This document shows positions 16,456 to 25,607 of a stretch of DNA of 41,772 bases, piece after piece. The notes beneath the pieces are model-generated. The model was not told the origin of the DNA. It saw nothing but the letters and a program-made list of their open reading frames with translations, and did not search any database. This DNA is from Antribacter soli (GTDB taxonomy: Bacteria; Actinomycetota; Actinomycetes; Actinomycetales; Cellulomonadaceae): contig NZ_JAKGSG010000013.1 in NCBI RefSeq assembly GCF_021568775.1, positions 1 to 41,772 on the forward strand. The letters run 5' to 3'. Numbering within the stretch: position 1 is the stretch's first letter; every line of letters starts with the position of its first letter. A program made the translations under genes and the position numbers.

Positions 16456-17022
16456 GTGACGCAGATCATCGACATGGCGACATCCACCACCGCGATCGAC
16501 GGCCTCCTGGTCCTCACCATGAAGCAGGTGCAGGACGACCGGGGCACCGTCCGCGAGCTCTTCCGCGCTTCCGCCTACACCGGGCTGCTTCCCGGCGTGG
16601 ACCGCTGGCGGCAGGTCAACGCCACCGAGACCCGGTACGGCGCGGTCCGTGGTCTGCACGGCGAGGCGATGACCAAGCTGGTCGCGATCGTGAGCGGCCG
16701 CGCGCACGGGGTCTACCTGGACACGCGCGAGGGCTCGTCCACGTACGGTGCGGTCGTCACCGTCGACCTGGTGCCGGGCACCCAGGTACTCGTTCCGGCC
16801 GGCGTGTGCAACGGCTTCCAGTGCGTGAGCGAAGAGGGGTCGCAGTACATCTACTGCTTCGACGACGAGTGGACGCCGGGCATGGCCGGTGTCGCCTTCA
16901 CGCCGCTCGACGAGGGCCTCGGCATCGAGTGGCCCGTACCGGTCGACCCGGCGGACCCCGCTCAGATCTCGGCGAAGGACGCCGGTGCGCCGCGCTTCAG
17001 CGAGGTCCGCGCCGCTGTCTGA
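16456..17022 (+). CDS. RmlC-like dTDP-4-dehydrorhamnose 3,5-epimerase family protein
   Basis: 188-residue cupin of the dTDP-sugar 3,5-epimerase family. The start is GTG 16456 with AGAGGA about 10 nt upstream; ATG 16474 is the alternative. The family motif RGLH is kept (H68), as are a following Lys (K74) and the D89 of the YLDTREGSSTYG strand. Departures from typical RmlC are a loop between H68 and K74 four residues shorter than usual, VCNGF (N119) in place of the usual AHGF, and DDEW where DYY is common. It could still make dTDP-4-dehydro-L-rhamnose with RmlA and RmlB encoded further on, or epimerise a different dTDP-sugar. It starts 14 nt after the kinase gene. Confidence 0.8.
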   Translation: MTQIIDMATSTTAIDGLLVLTMKQVQDDRGTVRELFRASAYTGLLPGVDRWRQVNATETRYGAVRGLHGEAMTKLVAIVSGRAHGVYLDTREGSSTYGAVVTVDLVPGTQVLVPAGVCNGFQCVSEEGSQYIYCFDDEWTPGMAGVAFTPLDEGLGIEWPVPVDPADPAQISAKDAGAPRFSEVRAAV

Positions 17023-17094
17023 CCGCGCGGACGGGTGAGGGGCCGGCGCCACGCAGGCCCGCACCCTGTCCGGTATGTGAGGTGCGCGGGAGCC

Positions 17095-17115
17095 GCGGAA
17101 TTCCGCCGGTATTCT
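17095..17115 (+). promoter_or_regulatory. purKE promoter with palindrome
   Basis: A TATTCT -10-like hexamer (17110-17115) ends 8 nt before the purK GTG. Directly upstream is the perfect 12-bp palindrome GCGGAATTCCGC (17095-17106), placed where a repressor would obstruct RNA polymerase. No ribosome-binding site precedes the GTG. Confidence 0.45.
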
Positions 17116-17123
17116 TGGCCACC

Positions 17124-18530
17124 GTGACCGTAATTTCTGGGCCTCCGCCCGGCCCTGGACTACCTGGATCCCGCGGGAGGCGCACGTCACCACCTGTGGT
17201 CGCGGTGGTCGGCGGAGGACAGCTCGCCCGCATGATGGCCCCCGCGGCGGCGGAGCTGGGCGTCCGCCTCCGGGTGCTCGTCGAGGAGCCGGGGTCGGCG
17301 GCCGCCCAGGTGATCACCGACGCCCCCGTCGGTGCCGCCTCGGACGAGGCCGCGATCCGTGCGCTCATCGCGCCGGACGACGGCCGGGACCCGGCCGCCG
17401 TGCTCACCTTCGAGCACGAGCACGTACCGAACGCCCTGCTGACCGACCTGATCGAGCACGGCACCCCCGTGCGCCCCGGCCCGCACGCGCTGGTCCAGGC
17501 GCAGGACAAGATCGTCATGCGGGAGCGCCTGGAGGCGCTCGGCGTGCCCTGCCCGCGGTGGCGCGCCCTCCCGTCAGGCCCCGGCGCCGGTGAGGCCGGG
17601 GGACCGGCCGCCCTGGCCGAGTTCCTCGCGACGGTCGGCGGAGCCGCCGTCGTGAAGACCTCCCGCGGCGGGTACGACGGCAAGGGCGTGCGCCTCGTGA
17701 CGTCGCCCGACCAGGTGGCCGACTGGTTCGCGGCCGCCGCGGCCGGTGCTCCGGCGCTGCTGGTCGAGGAGAAGGTGCCGTTCACGCGCGAGCTCGCCGC
17801 GCTCGTGGCGCGCCGGCCGTCCGGCGAGGTGCGGGCGTGGCCGGTCGTGGAGTCCGTGCAGCGCGAGGGCGTGTGCTCGGAGGTGATCGCCCCCGCCCCC
17901 GGCATCAGCCCGGAGCTGGCTCACCGCGCCCAGGAGATCGCCGTGACGGTCGCTGAGGGGCTCGACGTCACCGGCGTGCTGGCCGTCGAGATGTTCGAGG
18001 TGCCCGGCCCGGACGGCGAGCCCACCGTGCTCGTCAACGAGCTCGCGATGCGGCCCCACAACAGCGGCCACTGGACCATCGACGGTGCCGTGACGAGCCA
18101 GTTCGAGCAGCACCTGCGTGCCGTGCTCGACCTGCCGCTCGGCGCGACCGACCCGATCGCGCCGTGGACCGTCATGGTCAACGTGCTCGGCTCGGCCTTC
18201 ACGGAGCTCACCGACGCCCTGCCCGCGGTCCTGTCCGAGTTCCCGGAGGCCCGGGTCAACCTCTACGGCAAGGGCGTGCGTCCCGGACGCAAGCTCGGGC
18301 ACGTGAACGTCTCGGGCTCCGACCTGGACGAGGTGCGGAGCCGCGCCGCCACAGCCGCCGCGCTGCTGCGCGGGGAGCCTCTGCCCGGGGCAGCCTTGGA
18401 AGGGGCGAGCGTGCCGCCCGGGGCGACCCGCCCCGGAGGGGCAGGCCAGAGCGAGCGTGCGAGTGCCGGTCTGCGCCGACCAGACGGCCCGTCGGGCCGC
18501 CTGACCGAGACCGAGGAGGTCGTCGCATGA
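17124..18530 (+). CDS. purK: N5-carboxyaminoimidazole ribonucleotide synthase
   Basis: 468-residue ATP-grasp enzyme that carboxylates AIR to N5-CAIR in purine synthesis, feeding PurE. The N-terminal [13 protein letters not shown] nucleotide-fold motif begins near residue 26. Further on are the ATP-grasp signatures [23 protein letters not shown], and [16 protein letters not shown]. The start is placed at GTG 17124 on the evidence of the nearby -10; GTG 17196 is the next candidate. About 45 C-terminal residues, rich in Gly, Pro, Ala and Arg, extend beyond the usual end and look disordered. Its last bases overlap the purE start (ATGA). Confidence 0.95.
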   Translation: MTVISGPPPGPGLPGSRGRRTSPPVVAVVGGGQLARMMAPAAAELGVRLRVLVEEPGSAAAQVITDAPVGAASDEAAIRALIAPDDGRDPAAVLTFEHEHVPNALLTDLIEHGTPVRPGPHALVQAQDKIVMRERLEALGVPCPRWRALPSGPGAGEAGGPAALAEFLATVGGAAVVKTSRGGYDGKGVRLVTSPDQVADWFAAAAAGAPALLVEEKVPFTRELAALVARRPSGEVRAWPVVESVQREGVCSEVIAPAPGISPELAHRAQEIAVTVAEGLDVTGVLAVEMFEVPGPDGEPTVLVNELAMRPHNSGHWTIDGAVTSQFEQHLRAVLDLPLGATDPIAPWTVMVNVLGSAFTELTDALPAVLSEFPEARVNLYGKGVRPGRKLGHVNVSGSDLDEVRSRAATAAALLRGEPLPGAALEGASVPPGATRPGGAGQSERASAGLRRPDGPSGRLTETEEVVA

Positions 18531-19039
18531 ACCCGCAGGTCGGCATCGTGATGGGGTCGGACTCCGACTGGCCCGTCATGCAGGGCGCCGCCGAGGCGCT
18601 CGAGGAGTTCGGCGTGCCCGTCGAGGTGGATGTCGTCTCCGCGCACCGGATGCCCACCGAGATGATCGAGTACGGGCGCGACGCGGCCGGGCGCGGGCTC
18701 CGCGTGATCGTGGCCGGGGCCGGGGGCGCCGCCCACCTGCCGGGCATGCTCGCCGCCGTCACGCCCCTGCCGGTCATCGGCGTGCCGGTGCCGCTCAAGC
18801 ACCTGGACGGCATGGACTCGCTGCTGTCCATCGTGCAGATGCCCGCCGGGGTTCCCGTGGCCACCGTGTCGATCGGCGGCGCCCGCAACGCGGGCCTCCT
18901 CGCGGTGCGCATCCTCGCGTCCGGTTCCGGCGACGAAGCCGCCGCGCTGCGCGAGCAGATGGTCGCGTTCCAGGCGTCGCTGCGCGACGTGGCGAAGGAG
19001 AAGGGCGAGCGCCTGCGCGCCGCGAGGGCCCTGATGTGA
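18527..19039 (+). CDS. purE: N5-CAIR mutase, class I PurE
   Basis: 170-residue enzyme that converts N5-CAIR to CAIR, the step after PurK. Class I signatures are [13 protein letters not shown] (residues 6-18), SAHRMP with the catalytic His (about 40-45) and [12 protein letters not shown] (about 64-75). It overlaps purK by 4 bp and also overlaps the following acyltransferase gene by 4 bp (GTGA), so all three are translationally coupled. Confidence 0.97.
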   Translation: MNPQVGIVMGSDSDWPVMQGAAEALEEFGVPVEVDVVSAHRMPTEMIEYGRDAAGRGLRVIVAGAGGAAHLPGMLAAVTPLPVIGVPVPLKHLDGMDSLLSIVQMPAGVPVATVSIGGARNAGLLAVRILASGSGDEAAALREQMVAFQASLRDVAKEKGERLRAARALM

Positions 19040-21111
19040 CGCCGTCGGGCGCCGGCAACGGTGAGATCCCCGCCGTCGCGGCGCCTGTCGAGTACCGTCA
19101 CGACCTCGACGGCCTGCGCGCCGTCGCGATCCTTCTCGTCGCGGTCTACCACGTCTGGGTACACCGGGTGTCCGGCGGCGTCGACATCTTCCTCCTGCTC
19201 TCCGGGTACTTCGTGGGTGGCGCCCTGGTCCGCGGGTTTGCCGTGGGACGACCCGTGGAGCTGCGCACGTACGTGCCGCGGCTCGCTCGCAGGCTCCTGC
19301 CGGTTCTTCTCGTGGTGCTCGGCGTGGTGGTCTGCGCGTCCTGGATCGTGCTCCCGCGGACGCGCTGGGCCGACATGTCCTGGGAGACGCTGGCGTCCCT
19401 GGGTTACTGGGAGAACTGGCGCCTCGCGGCCTCCGGCCAGGCCTATGGTGCCCCGGACGTCCTGCAGAGCCCGTTGCAGCACGTCTGGTCGCTGTCCGTC
19501 CAGGGCCAGCTCTTCGGGGCGCTGCCGCTCGTCCTCCTCGGCGTGGCGGCCCTTGCTCGGGGCCTCGCTCCGGAGTCCCGCACGCGTCTGCTGCGCTGGG
19601 CCGTGGCGTTCCTGGCCGTGGCCTCGTTCACGTACGCGACCGTGATGGTCCAGCTCGACCAGGGCTTCGCGTACTACGACACGGCGGCGCGCGCCTGGGA
19701 GTACCTCGCCGGCGTCCTGCTGTCGTTCGGCGCGGGCGTCCGCCTCGCGCGGCGGTGGTCCGCGCTGCTCGGGTGGCTGGGTCTCGCGATCGTGCTCGCC
19801 GCCGGCGTCCTCGTCGACGGGCAGGCACAGTTCCCGGGGCCGCAAGCCCTCGTACCCCTGGCGGGCGCCGCTCTCCTCGTGCTGAGCGGCGGTGACGGCG
19901 GGAGCAAGGGGCCGGGGCGGATCCTTGCCTGGAGACCGCTGTCACGCGCCGGCCGCTATGCGTACGCGTACTACCTGTGGCACTGGCCGGTGCTCGTCCT
20001 CACCATCGCCGTCCGCGACCGTCCTGTCGGATGGCTGGCGGGGACCGGCGTCCTCGTCCTCTCCGGGCTCCTCGCGTGGGCGACGTACCACCTGGTGGAG
20101 GCATCGCTGCGACGGGCGCCGGCGCCGCGGGCCCGCGTCCGGTGGACGTGGGGCTCGCGGGTGGCGTTCGCGGTGGTCGTCGCCCTGGGAGTCGGCACGG
20201 TCGCCGCCCCGGCGGTCTGGCTGCAGCACGTGCAGGCTCTGCGCGGGTCGGCGTCGGTGGCGGGCGACCCCGCGATGCTGGCGAAGTACCCCGGGGCGCT
20301 CGCGGTGGTGGACCCGAAGGACTACACCTACGACGCGTCCCTGCCCCCGATCCCCGATCCCGTCGCGGCGTCGGAGGACAAGGTGCGGGCCGTCTTCGAG
20401 GCGTGCGGCACCCCTGCCGGCGACGCGAACGTGACGGTCTGCTCGTGGGGCGACCTGGACGCGGAGCGGGTCGTCACCGTGGTGGGAGGCTCCCACGCCG
20501 AGCAGTGGATCGACGCGCTCGCGGCGATCGGCGAGGAGGAGGGCTTCCGCGTCGACTCCGTGATCAAGTGGGCCTGCGCGCTGTTCGACGGCACGGAGGG
20601 CGTCGAGGAGCTCCTGGTGGACCCGACGTGCCGGCAGTGGAACCGCGACGTCTTCCGCCTCCTGGAACGGAGGGTGCCCGACGTCGTCTTCACGACGGCG
20701 ACGCGACCGGCGACCGACGGCGAGACCAGCAAGGAGAAGGTCCCGGGTGCGTATGTCGCCGCCTGGGAGCGGCTCGCCCGGTCGGGCATCAGGACGGTCG
20801 CTGTGCGGGACACCCCGTGGACCGGGACCGATCCGGTGGCGTGCGTCGCCGAGGTCGGCTCCGGCTCCCCGTCGTGCCAGGTCGCCCGGTCCGCTGTCCT
20901 GGACGAGGTGAGCCCGCTCGAGCTGTTCGAGCCGCCTGCCGGGACCGTGTTCCTGGACCTCGACGACGTCCTGTGTCCGGACGACTCGTGCCCGTTCGTG
21001 CAGGGCGGGCGCATCGTGTACCGGGACCAGCACCACCTGACCGCCACCTACGCGACCTCCGTGGCTCCGGTGCTGCGCGACCGGCTCGGCCCGGCTCTCG
21101 GGTGGTGGTGA
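19036..21111 (+). CDS. acyltransferase-3 / SGNH membrane O-acyltransferase
   Basis: 691-residue OatA-like protein. Residues about 20-390 form an acyltransferase-3 domain with some ten membrane segments; the family opening [17 protein letters not shown] is present (about 22-39). The C-terminal extracytoplasmic SGNH domain (about 440-691) has nucleophile S486 in [10 protein letters not shown] (Gly instead of the usual Asp before the Ser block) and the D664/H667 pair in DQHHLTATY. Such proteins move an acyl (often acetyl) group across the membrane onto peptidoglycan or surface glycan. GTG 19036 overlaps purE, but a metabolic link to purines is not implied; the following genes concern surface polysaccharide. 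Confidence 0.9.
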   Translation: MTPSGAGNGEIPAVAAPVEYRHDLDGLRAVAILLVAVYHVWVHRVSGGVDIFLLLSGYFVGGALVRGFAVGRPVELRTYVPRLARRLLPVLLVVLGVVVCASWIVLPRTRWADMSWETLASLGYWENWRLAASGQAYGAPDVLQSPLQHVWSLSVQGQLFGALPLVLLGVAALARGLAPESRTRLLRWAVAFLAVASFTYATVMVQLDQGFAYYDTAARAWEYLAGVLLSFGAGVRLARRWSALLGWLGLAIVLAAGVLVDGQAQFPGPQALVPLAGAALLVLSGGDGGSKGPGRILAWRPLSRAGRYAYAYYLWHWPVLVLTIAVRDRPVGWLAGTGVLVLSGLLAWATYHLVEASLRRAPAPRARVRWTWGSRVAFAVVVALGVGTVAAPAVWLQHVQALRGSASVAGDPAMLAKYPGALAVVDPKDYTYDASLPPIPDPVAASEDKVRAVFEACGTPAGDANVTVCSWGDLDAERVVTVVGGSHAEQWIDALAAIGEEEGFRVDSVIKWACALFDGTEGVEELLVDPTCRQWNRDVFRLLERRVPDVVFTTATRPATDGETSKEKVPGAYVAAWERLARSGIRTVAVRDTPWTGTDPVACVAEVGSGSPSCQVARSAVLDEVSPLELFEPPAGTVFLDLDDVLCPDDSCPFVQGGRIVYRDQHHLTATYATSVAPVLRDRLGPALGWW

Positions 21112-21145
21112 CCTCCAGGGTTCTGGAGGATGGTCCCGCGTGCCC

Positions 21146-21151
21146 TAGGAT
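21146..21151 (+). promoter_or_regulatory. possible -10 of the pyruvyltransferase gene
   Basis: TAGGAT lies 33 bp before the ATG at 21185, leaving room for a leader carrying GGAGAG. The nearest -35-like sequence, TTCTGG at 21121, is at a poor 19-bp spacing. Confidence 0.3.
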
Positions 21152-21184
21152 CCGTGTGCCTTCTGTGATTGGAGAGCTTCGACG

Positions 21185-22378
21185 ATGAAGTGGACCCCGC
21201 GTGGCGAGAGCCGCCCCGAGACCTTGCCCGAGCCTGCGGCAGGCGGTGTCTCGAGGACGATCTACCTCGTGACCACGGCCGGCCACCCCAACTACGGCGA
21301 CGAGGTCATCGTGCGCGGCTGGCTCCGGCTGCTCGCGGAGCGGGAGCCCGGCGCCGAGGTGTGGGTCGACTGCCCGAACCCCGGACCCGCCGCTGCCCTC
21401 CTGCACGGCGAGCACCCGAGGGTGCGGTTCACCGACACGCTGTACAGGCTCTGCTGGGAGGCGCCGTCGGACGACCCGCGGGACGTGGGGGAGTTCGTGA
21501 CGAAGACGCTCGAGGACCCCGGCGCAGCGCCGCGCTGGATCGCGGGCATCGACATCGCCCGGTCGGCGGACGTGGTCCACGTCGTGGGCGGCGGATACAT
21601 CAACTCGGTCTGGCCGCGCCACGTGGGCCTGGTCGCTGCGGCCGCGTGGCTCCGGCGGGAGCGCGGGGTCCGGCTCGGAGCGACCGGCCTGGGGCTCCTG
21701 CCCGTGGAGCGGGGGGTGGCCGAGGTGTGGACCGAGAGCGCGGCTGCGTTCGACGTGCTGACCGTCCGGGACGAGCCGTCGCTCGTGGTGGCACGGGCAG
21801 GCAACCCGCGCGCGCGGCTCGCGATCGACGACGTCTTCGTCTCCGGGATGGCAGACCTCCTCGCCGGCAGTGCCAACGACGCCCCGGACACCATGGTCTG
21901 CGTCCAGACGGACATGTACGACGGCGACTTCGGGCTCGTCGTCGACTATGTCCGCGAGGTCGCCCGGCGGTGGCAGGGGCCATGGGGCTCGGTCGGGTTC
22001 GTCGAGTGCATGCCCCAGGTCGACCGGGCCATCTACGACGCGCTCCGCGACGACTTCCCCGAAGCCCGTTTCTACTCGGTCTGGGAGATACTCGCGGACG
22101 GCCTTCCCGCCCGCCGCGGGCAGCGCTGGATCTCGACGCGCTTCCACACCCACCTGCTGGCCGCGGCAGCGGGCGCGTCCGGCATCGCGCTGAGCCTGAA
22201 CAACGACTACTACGCGGTGAGTCACGCCGCGGTCGTCGCGGCCGGTTCCGGGTGGACCCTCGGATCGCTGGACGACGCGTCGTCGGCGAAGGCGGGGGGT
22301 GCCGGCGAGCTGCCGGCGCGTACCGAAGAGCTCACTGCGGCTGCGCGGTCGGCCGGGGCGGAGCTCTACGGCTGGTGA
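21185..22378 (+). CDS. polysaccharide pyruvyltransferase family protein
   Basis: 397-residue member of the WcaK/CsaB-type pyruvyltransferase family, which transfers pyruvate from phosphoenolpyruvate to form a ketal on a sugar of a cell-surface polymer. Diagnostic segments are TTAGHPNYGDEVIVRGWL near residue 35, the glycine-rich VVHVVGGGYINSVWP near 130, GATGLGLLPVE near 160, and the late RFHTHLLAAAAGASGIALSLNNDYY with the conserved His near 320-325. No membrane segment is seen, so it acts in the cytosol on a lipid-linked glycan or nucleotide-linked precursor. GGAGAG lies before ATG 21185. It is convergent with the GT2 gene that follows, with 22 bp between stops. Confidence 0.85.
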   Translation: MKWTPRGESRPETLPEPAAGGVSRTIYLVTTAGHPNYGDEVIVRGWLRLLAEREPGAEVWVDCPNPGPAAALLHGEHPRVRFTDTLYRLCWEAPSDDPRDVGEFVTKTLEDPGAAPRWIAGIDIARSADVVHVVGGGYINSVWPRHVGLVAAAAWLRRERGVRLGATGLGLLPVERGVAEVWTESAAAFDVLTVRDEPSLVVARAGNPRARLAIDDVFVSGMADLLAGSANDAPDTMVCVQTDMYDGDFGLVVDYVREVARRWQGPWGSVGFVECMPQVDRAIYDALRDDFPEARFYSVWEILADGLPARRGQRWISTRFHTHLLAAAAGASGIALSLNNDYYAVSHAAVVAAGSGWTLGSLDDASSAKAGGAGELPARTEELTAAARSAGAELYGW

Positions 22379-22400
22379 CCCGGCGCGGCCTGCGCCCGGC

Positions 22401-23234
22401 TCAGCGCCGCATCGCGTCGGCGCGGTAGGCGCGCCGGCGCAGGCCTTCCGGGACCAGGCGGTAGCCGCCGCGCAGCACGACGTTCCGGGCGCACTCGAGC
22501 GCGGAGGTCACGCCGAGCGTGTACATGCGCCGCTGGAGCTCGAGCTCGCTCCGGAGCAGCCGGATGCCACCGCGACGCGCGTAGGCGCCGGCGCCGACCC
22601 GGTACAGGACGAGGGGTTCCCGCACGTTGCCCGTGGCCATCCCGAGCGAGATCATCCGCGCGAACAGCCAGTAGTCCTCCATGAGCGGGAGGTCCTGGTA
22701 CCCGCCCGCCCGCGTCACGGCAGACCGTCGGTAGACCACCGACGGGTGGTTGAAGGGCGAGCGGAAGCCCACCGCGCGAGCGATCTCGGCCTGGGTCAGC
22801 GGCGGCGTGCGCACCATCCCGTGGGCGGGAGCGCCGAGGGCGGGTTCCTCGTCGAACTCCTCGATCGCGGAGCCGACGATGTCGAGCCCCTGCTCGACCA
22901 GCGGTACCTGGACGGCGAACCGGGCGGGGCGCGACACGTCGTCGGCGTCCTGCCGGGCGACGATCTCGTAGGAGCACGCCTCCATGCCCTGGCGGAGAGC
23001 GATGGCCAGGCCCTCGTTGCGCTCGAGCGGCACGACGGTCACCGGGACGGGTGACGACGCGACGAGCGCGTCGAGCACCTTGGTGAGCTCGGGCCCGACC
23101 GGTCCGTCGCGCACGACGACCACCTCGGTGGGCGGCAGCTCCTGCTCGGACGTCACCGACGTGAACGACCGCTCGAGATGTACCGGGTCGTCGCGGCGAT
23201 AGACAGGGAGGAGAACGGAGAAGGGCGCGGTCAC
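22401..23234 (-). CDS. family 2 glycosyltransferase
   Basis: 277-residue GT-A fold glycosyltransferase. The N-terminus FSVLLPVYRRDDP, the VVVVRDGP strand and RNEGLAIALRQG are typical of GT2, and the metal-binding D-x-D equivalent is RQDADDVS. The central FNHPSVVYRR and later MEDYWLFAR supply the acceptor-side motif. There is no membrane segment. It starts at GTG 23234 overlapping the stop of the GlfT1-like gene (GTGA), so both work together, probably on the same lipid-linked glycan. The donor sugar is unknown. Confidence 0.88.
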   Translation of the reverse strand: MTAPFSVLLPVYRRDDPVHLERSFTSVTSEQELPPTEVVVVRDGPVGPELTKVLDALVASSPVPVTVVPLERNEGLAIALRQGMEACSYEIVARQDADDVSRPARFAVQVPLVEQGLDIVGSAIEEFDEEPALGAPAHGMVRTPPLTQAEIARAVGFRSPFNHPSVVYRRSAVTRAGGYQDLPLMEDYWLFARMISLGMATGNVREPLVLYRVGAGAYARRGGIRLLRSELELQRRMYTLGVTSALECARNVVLRGGYRLVPEGLRRRAYRADAMRR

Positions 23235-24214
23235 GCGGACGGCCTCCGCGCCGTCTCGAGGGCCTCGATGCCGGTGAGCGGGCCCGCGCCCTGCAGGACG
23301 TCGGTGGTGGTGCGCGGGCTCTGCAGGATGCCGTCCCGCAGCCCCCGCAGCCCAGCAGACCGGAGCACGTCGCGCCGTGCGGACCGTGCGTACGTCCGCG
23401 CCCAGCGCCGGATGGAAGCGCCCGTGTAGAGGACGCGCTCGAACGGCGAGAGCGCCGACGAGCGCGTCAGCATCCAGATCTTGTTCCGCACCTCGTAGTA
23501 GAAGCGTTCACCCGGGTCGACGTCCGTCGCGCCGAACGTCTTGGTCCGGTGGACGACGACGGACGCGGGCACGTGGAGCCCCGTGCTGCGGCGCAGCAGC
23601 CGGCAGGAGTACTCGAAGTCGTCGTTCCAGATGAAGTAGTCGGCCACGGGCAGGCCGTGGTGCCGCACCGCGCGCGCGTCGACCAGCATCGACACGAACG
23701 ACGACGAGCGGACGGGCACCGCCCCCGCCGACGCCGCACGCGCGATCAGCTCCGCCGAGGCCCCGGGGCGCCGCCGGGGGGTGTTCATGGGATGCTCCCG
23801 GCCGTCGTGCCAGACGACCTTGCTGCCGAGCAGCGCGACAGGTCCCGGGTACGCCTCCCGCGCGCGGAGCAGCTCGGCGAGCGCCTCCGGCGTCGGGATC
23901 GTGTCGTCGTCCATGAGCCAGACGAGGTCCGCGCCCTGCTTCTCGACCGCGTGCGCCAGGCCGACGGCGAAGCCGCCCGCCCCGCCGGTGTTGCGCACGA
24001 GGGACAGGACCTCGGCGCCGACCGGGTGCTCCGCCGCGACGACGGCGGAGTCGTCGTCCGAGCGGTTGTCGACCACGACGACGGCGTCGAGCTTGCGGGT
24101 CTGCTGAGCCAGGGCGTCGAGGGCCTCGCGCAGCAGGTCGCGGCGGTTGTACGCGACGACGACGGCGACGACCCTGTCACCCTGGCGTCCGGTCTGCGGG
24201 GCGCGATCTGGCAC
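23231..24214 (-). CDS. GlfT1-like family 2 glycosyltransferase
   Basis: 327-residue GT2 enzyme. The order is VVAVVVAYNRRDLL at the start, VVVDNRSDDDS, RNTGGAGGFAVG, the D-x-D motif WLMDDDT (D102-D104), the acceptor-side WNDDFEYS (D198-D199) and a conserved His (H222) in VVHRTKT. This set resembles the galactofuranosyltransferase GlfT1 and related rhamnosyl/galactofuranosyl enzymes. Together with glf and glfT2 nearby, the likely role is adding the first galactofuranose residues to a lipid-linked acceptor, but another nucleotide sugar cannot be excluded. The start at GTG 24214 is preferred to an upstream ATG at 24274 because TACGCT lies 7 nt before it. Confidence 0.82.
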   Translation of the reverse strand: MPDRAPQTGRQGDRVVAVVVAYNRRDLLREALDALAQQTRKLDAVVVVDNRSDDDSAVVAAEHPVGAEVLSLVRNTGGAGGFAVGLAHAVEKQGADLVWLMDDDTIPTPEALAELLRAREAYPGPVALLGSKVVWHDGREHPMNTPRRRPGASAELIARAASAGAVPVRSSSFVSMLVDARAVRHHGLPVADYFIWNDDFEYSCRLLRRSTGLHVPASVVVHRTKTFGATDVDPGERFYYEVRNKIWMLTRSSALSPFERVLYTGASIRRWARTYARSARRDVLRSAGLRGLRDGILQSPRTTTDVLQGAGPLTGIEALETARRPSA

Positions 24215-24221
24215 GTGCTGC

Positions 24222-24227
24222 AGCGTA
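24222..24227 (-). promoter_or_regulatory. -10 element of the GlfT1-like operon (probably leaderless)
   Basis: TACGCT on the minus strand is followed by 7 nt and GTG 24214, with no ribosome-binding site. The same hexamer is used on the opposite strand for the divergent LCP gene. Confidence 0.45.
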
Positions 24228-24317
24228 CCCGAGCGGGCGCGACCCCACGCCGCCGCTCTGCACAACTCCTCCACGCCGTCCGACCCGGCCGGGCCCAGCC
24301 GCTACCAGTCAGGCGAT

Positions 24318-24323
24318 TACGCT
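24318..24323 (+). promoter_or_regulatory. -10 element of the LCP operon (probably leaderless)
   Basis: TACGCT is followed by 8 nt and GTG 24332, without a ribosome-binding site. The 117-bp region between the two divergent genes thus has an identical hexamer near each end. Confidence 0.45.
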
Positions 24324-24331
24324 CTTCTGAC

Positions 24332-25600
24332 GTGAGACCTCGCGTGCTGCCCCGTCCTCGACCGAGCCTTGGCTCGGCCCGGGGCCCGGTGCACGCCCGG
24401 AGCCTGCACTCGCACCGGCTCGCCCGCGCGATCGGCATGACGCTGACCGGCGGCCTCGCGTTCGCGACGGCCGCGAGCGCGACCACGGCCCTCACCCTCG
24501 CGGGAAACATCGACAGCACGGACGCCGACGCCGTCCTGGAGGGCGTGGACCGGCCCGAGGCGGAGCCGCCCTCCGACCCGAACGCGGGCACCGTGCTGAA
24601 CATCGTCCTCCTGGGCACCGACGACCGGAGCGGCGAGAACGGCGAGCTCGTCGCCGACGGCGAGCTCGGCGCGCGGTCCGACACGACGATCATCCTGCAC
24701 GTCTCGGCCGACCGGTCGCGCGTGGAGCTCGTCTCGATCCCGCGGGACTCGACCGTCCCGATCCCGTCGTGCCCGACGACGAACGGCGAGCAGACGAAGG
24801 CGATCCGGAGCTCGAAGTTCAACGCGGCCTTCGCCCAGGGCGTGCTCGTTGGCGGCGACGTCCACTCCGGCGCGATCTGCGCGCTGCACACCCTGGAGAC
24901 CCTGACCGGGGTGCGCATGGACGGCTACGTCGTCGTCGACTTCGCCGGCTTCCAGCAGATGATCGACGCCGTCGGCGGCGTCGACATGTGCATCCCCCAG
25001 GACGTGTACTCCCCGAAGGCGAACGACCTGCGCCTCGACGCGGGGGTGAAGCATCTCGACGGCTGGACGGCGCTCAACTACGCCCGCGCGCGGACGGGCG
25101 AGGGCCTCGACGGCTCGGACACGAGCCGGATCGGCCGGCAGCAGGAGCTGCTCGCCGCGCTCTCCCGGGCGGTGCTGGCGCAGGACGTCCTCACGGACGC
25201 CCCCCGGCTCCTGGCCTTCCTCGACGCGCTCACGAGCTCGCTCACCACGAGCGACAACTTCGCCTCGGTCTCGGAACTCACCGGCCTCGCCTTCAGCCTG
25301 CGGTCCCTGCGGGCTGAGAACATCTCCTTCATGACCGTCCCGTTCACGACCGACCCTGAGAACCGGGCGAACGTGATCTGGACGGACGAGGCGGGCGCCC
25401 TGTGGGCGAACCTCAAGGCAGACCTGCCGGCCCTCGGCCAGGACGCGCCCGTCCAGGTCGGCTCACCGAGCACGCCCGCCACCCCCGCCGCGCCGTCCTC
25501 GACGGCGACCGGCCCTGCACCCACTCCCACACCGACGGTCACGCGGAAGGCGGGCGAGGAAGCCTTCTCGTCGGCCGACGTCACGTCCGTCTGCGGCTGA
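24332..25600 (+). CDS. LytR-CpsA-Psr family glycopolymer ligase
   Basis: 422-residue LCP protein. These enzymes transfer a lipid-linked glycopolymer to peptidoglycan outside the membrane. A basic N-terminus and one membrane segment (about 34-58) precede the LCP domain, whose key residues are in LLGTDDRSG, GARSDTTIILHV, VSIPRDS, and the late ARARTGEG...DTSRIGRQQELL. A Pro/Thr/Ala-rich stretch (about 380-408) follows the domain. A Cys is present near the C-terminus (VTSVCG). It sits 7 bp before a second LCP gene, in one operon, divergent from the GlfT1-like gene. Confidence 0.92.
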   Translation: MRPRVLPRPRPSLGSARGPVHARSLHSHRLARAIGMTLTGGLAFATAASATTALTLAGNIDSTDADAVLEGVDRPEAEPPSDPNAGTVLNIVLLGTDDRSGENGELVADGELGARSDTTIILHVSADRSRVELVSIPRDSTVPIPSCPTTNGEQTKAIRSSKFNAAFAQGVLVGGDVHSGAICALHTLETLTGVRMDGYVVVDFAGFQQMIDAVGGVDMCIPQDVYSPKANDLRLDAGVKHLDGWTALNYARARTGEGLDGSDTSRIGRQQELLAALSRAVLAQDVLTDAPRLLAFLDALTSSLTTSDNFASVSELTGLAFSLRSLRAENISFMTVPFTTDPENRANVIWTDEAGALWANLKADLPALGQDAPVQVGSPSTPATPAAPSSTATGPAPTPTPTVTRKAGEEAFSSADVTSVCG

Positions 25601-25607
25601 GGACACC

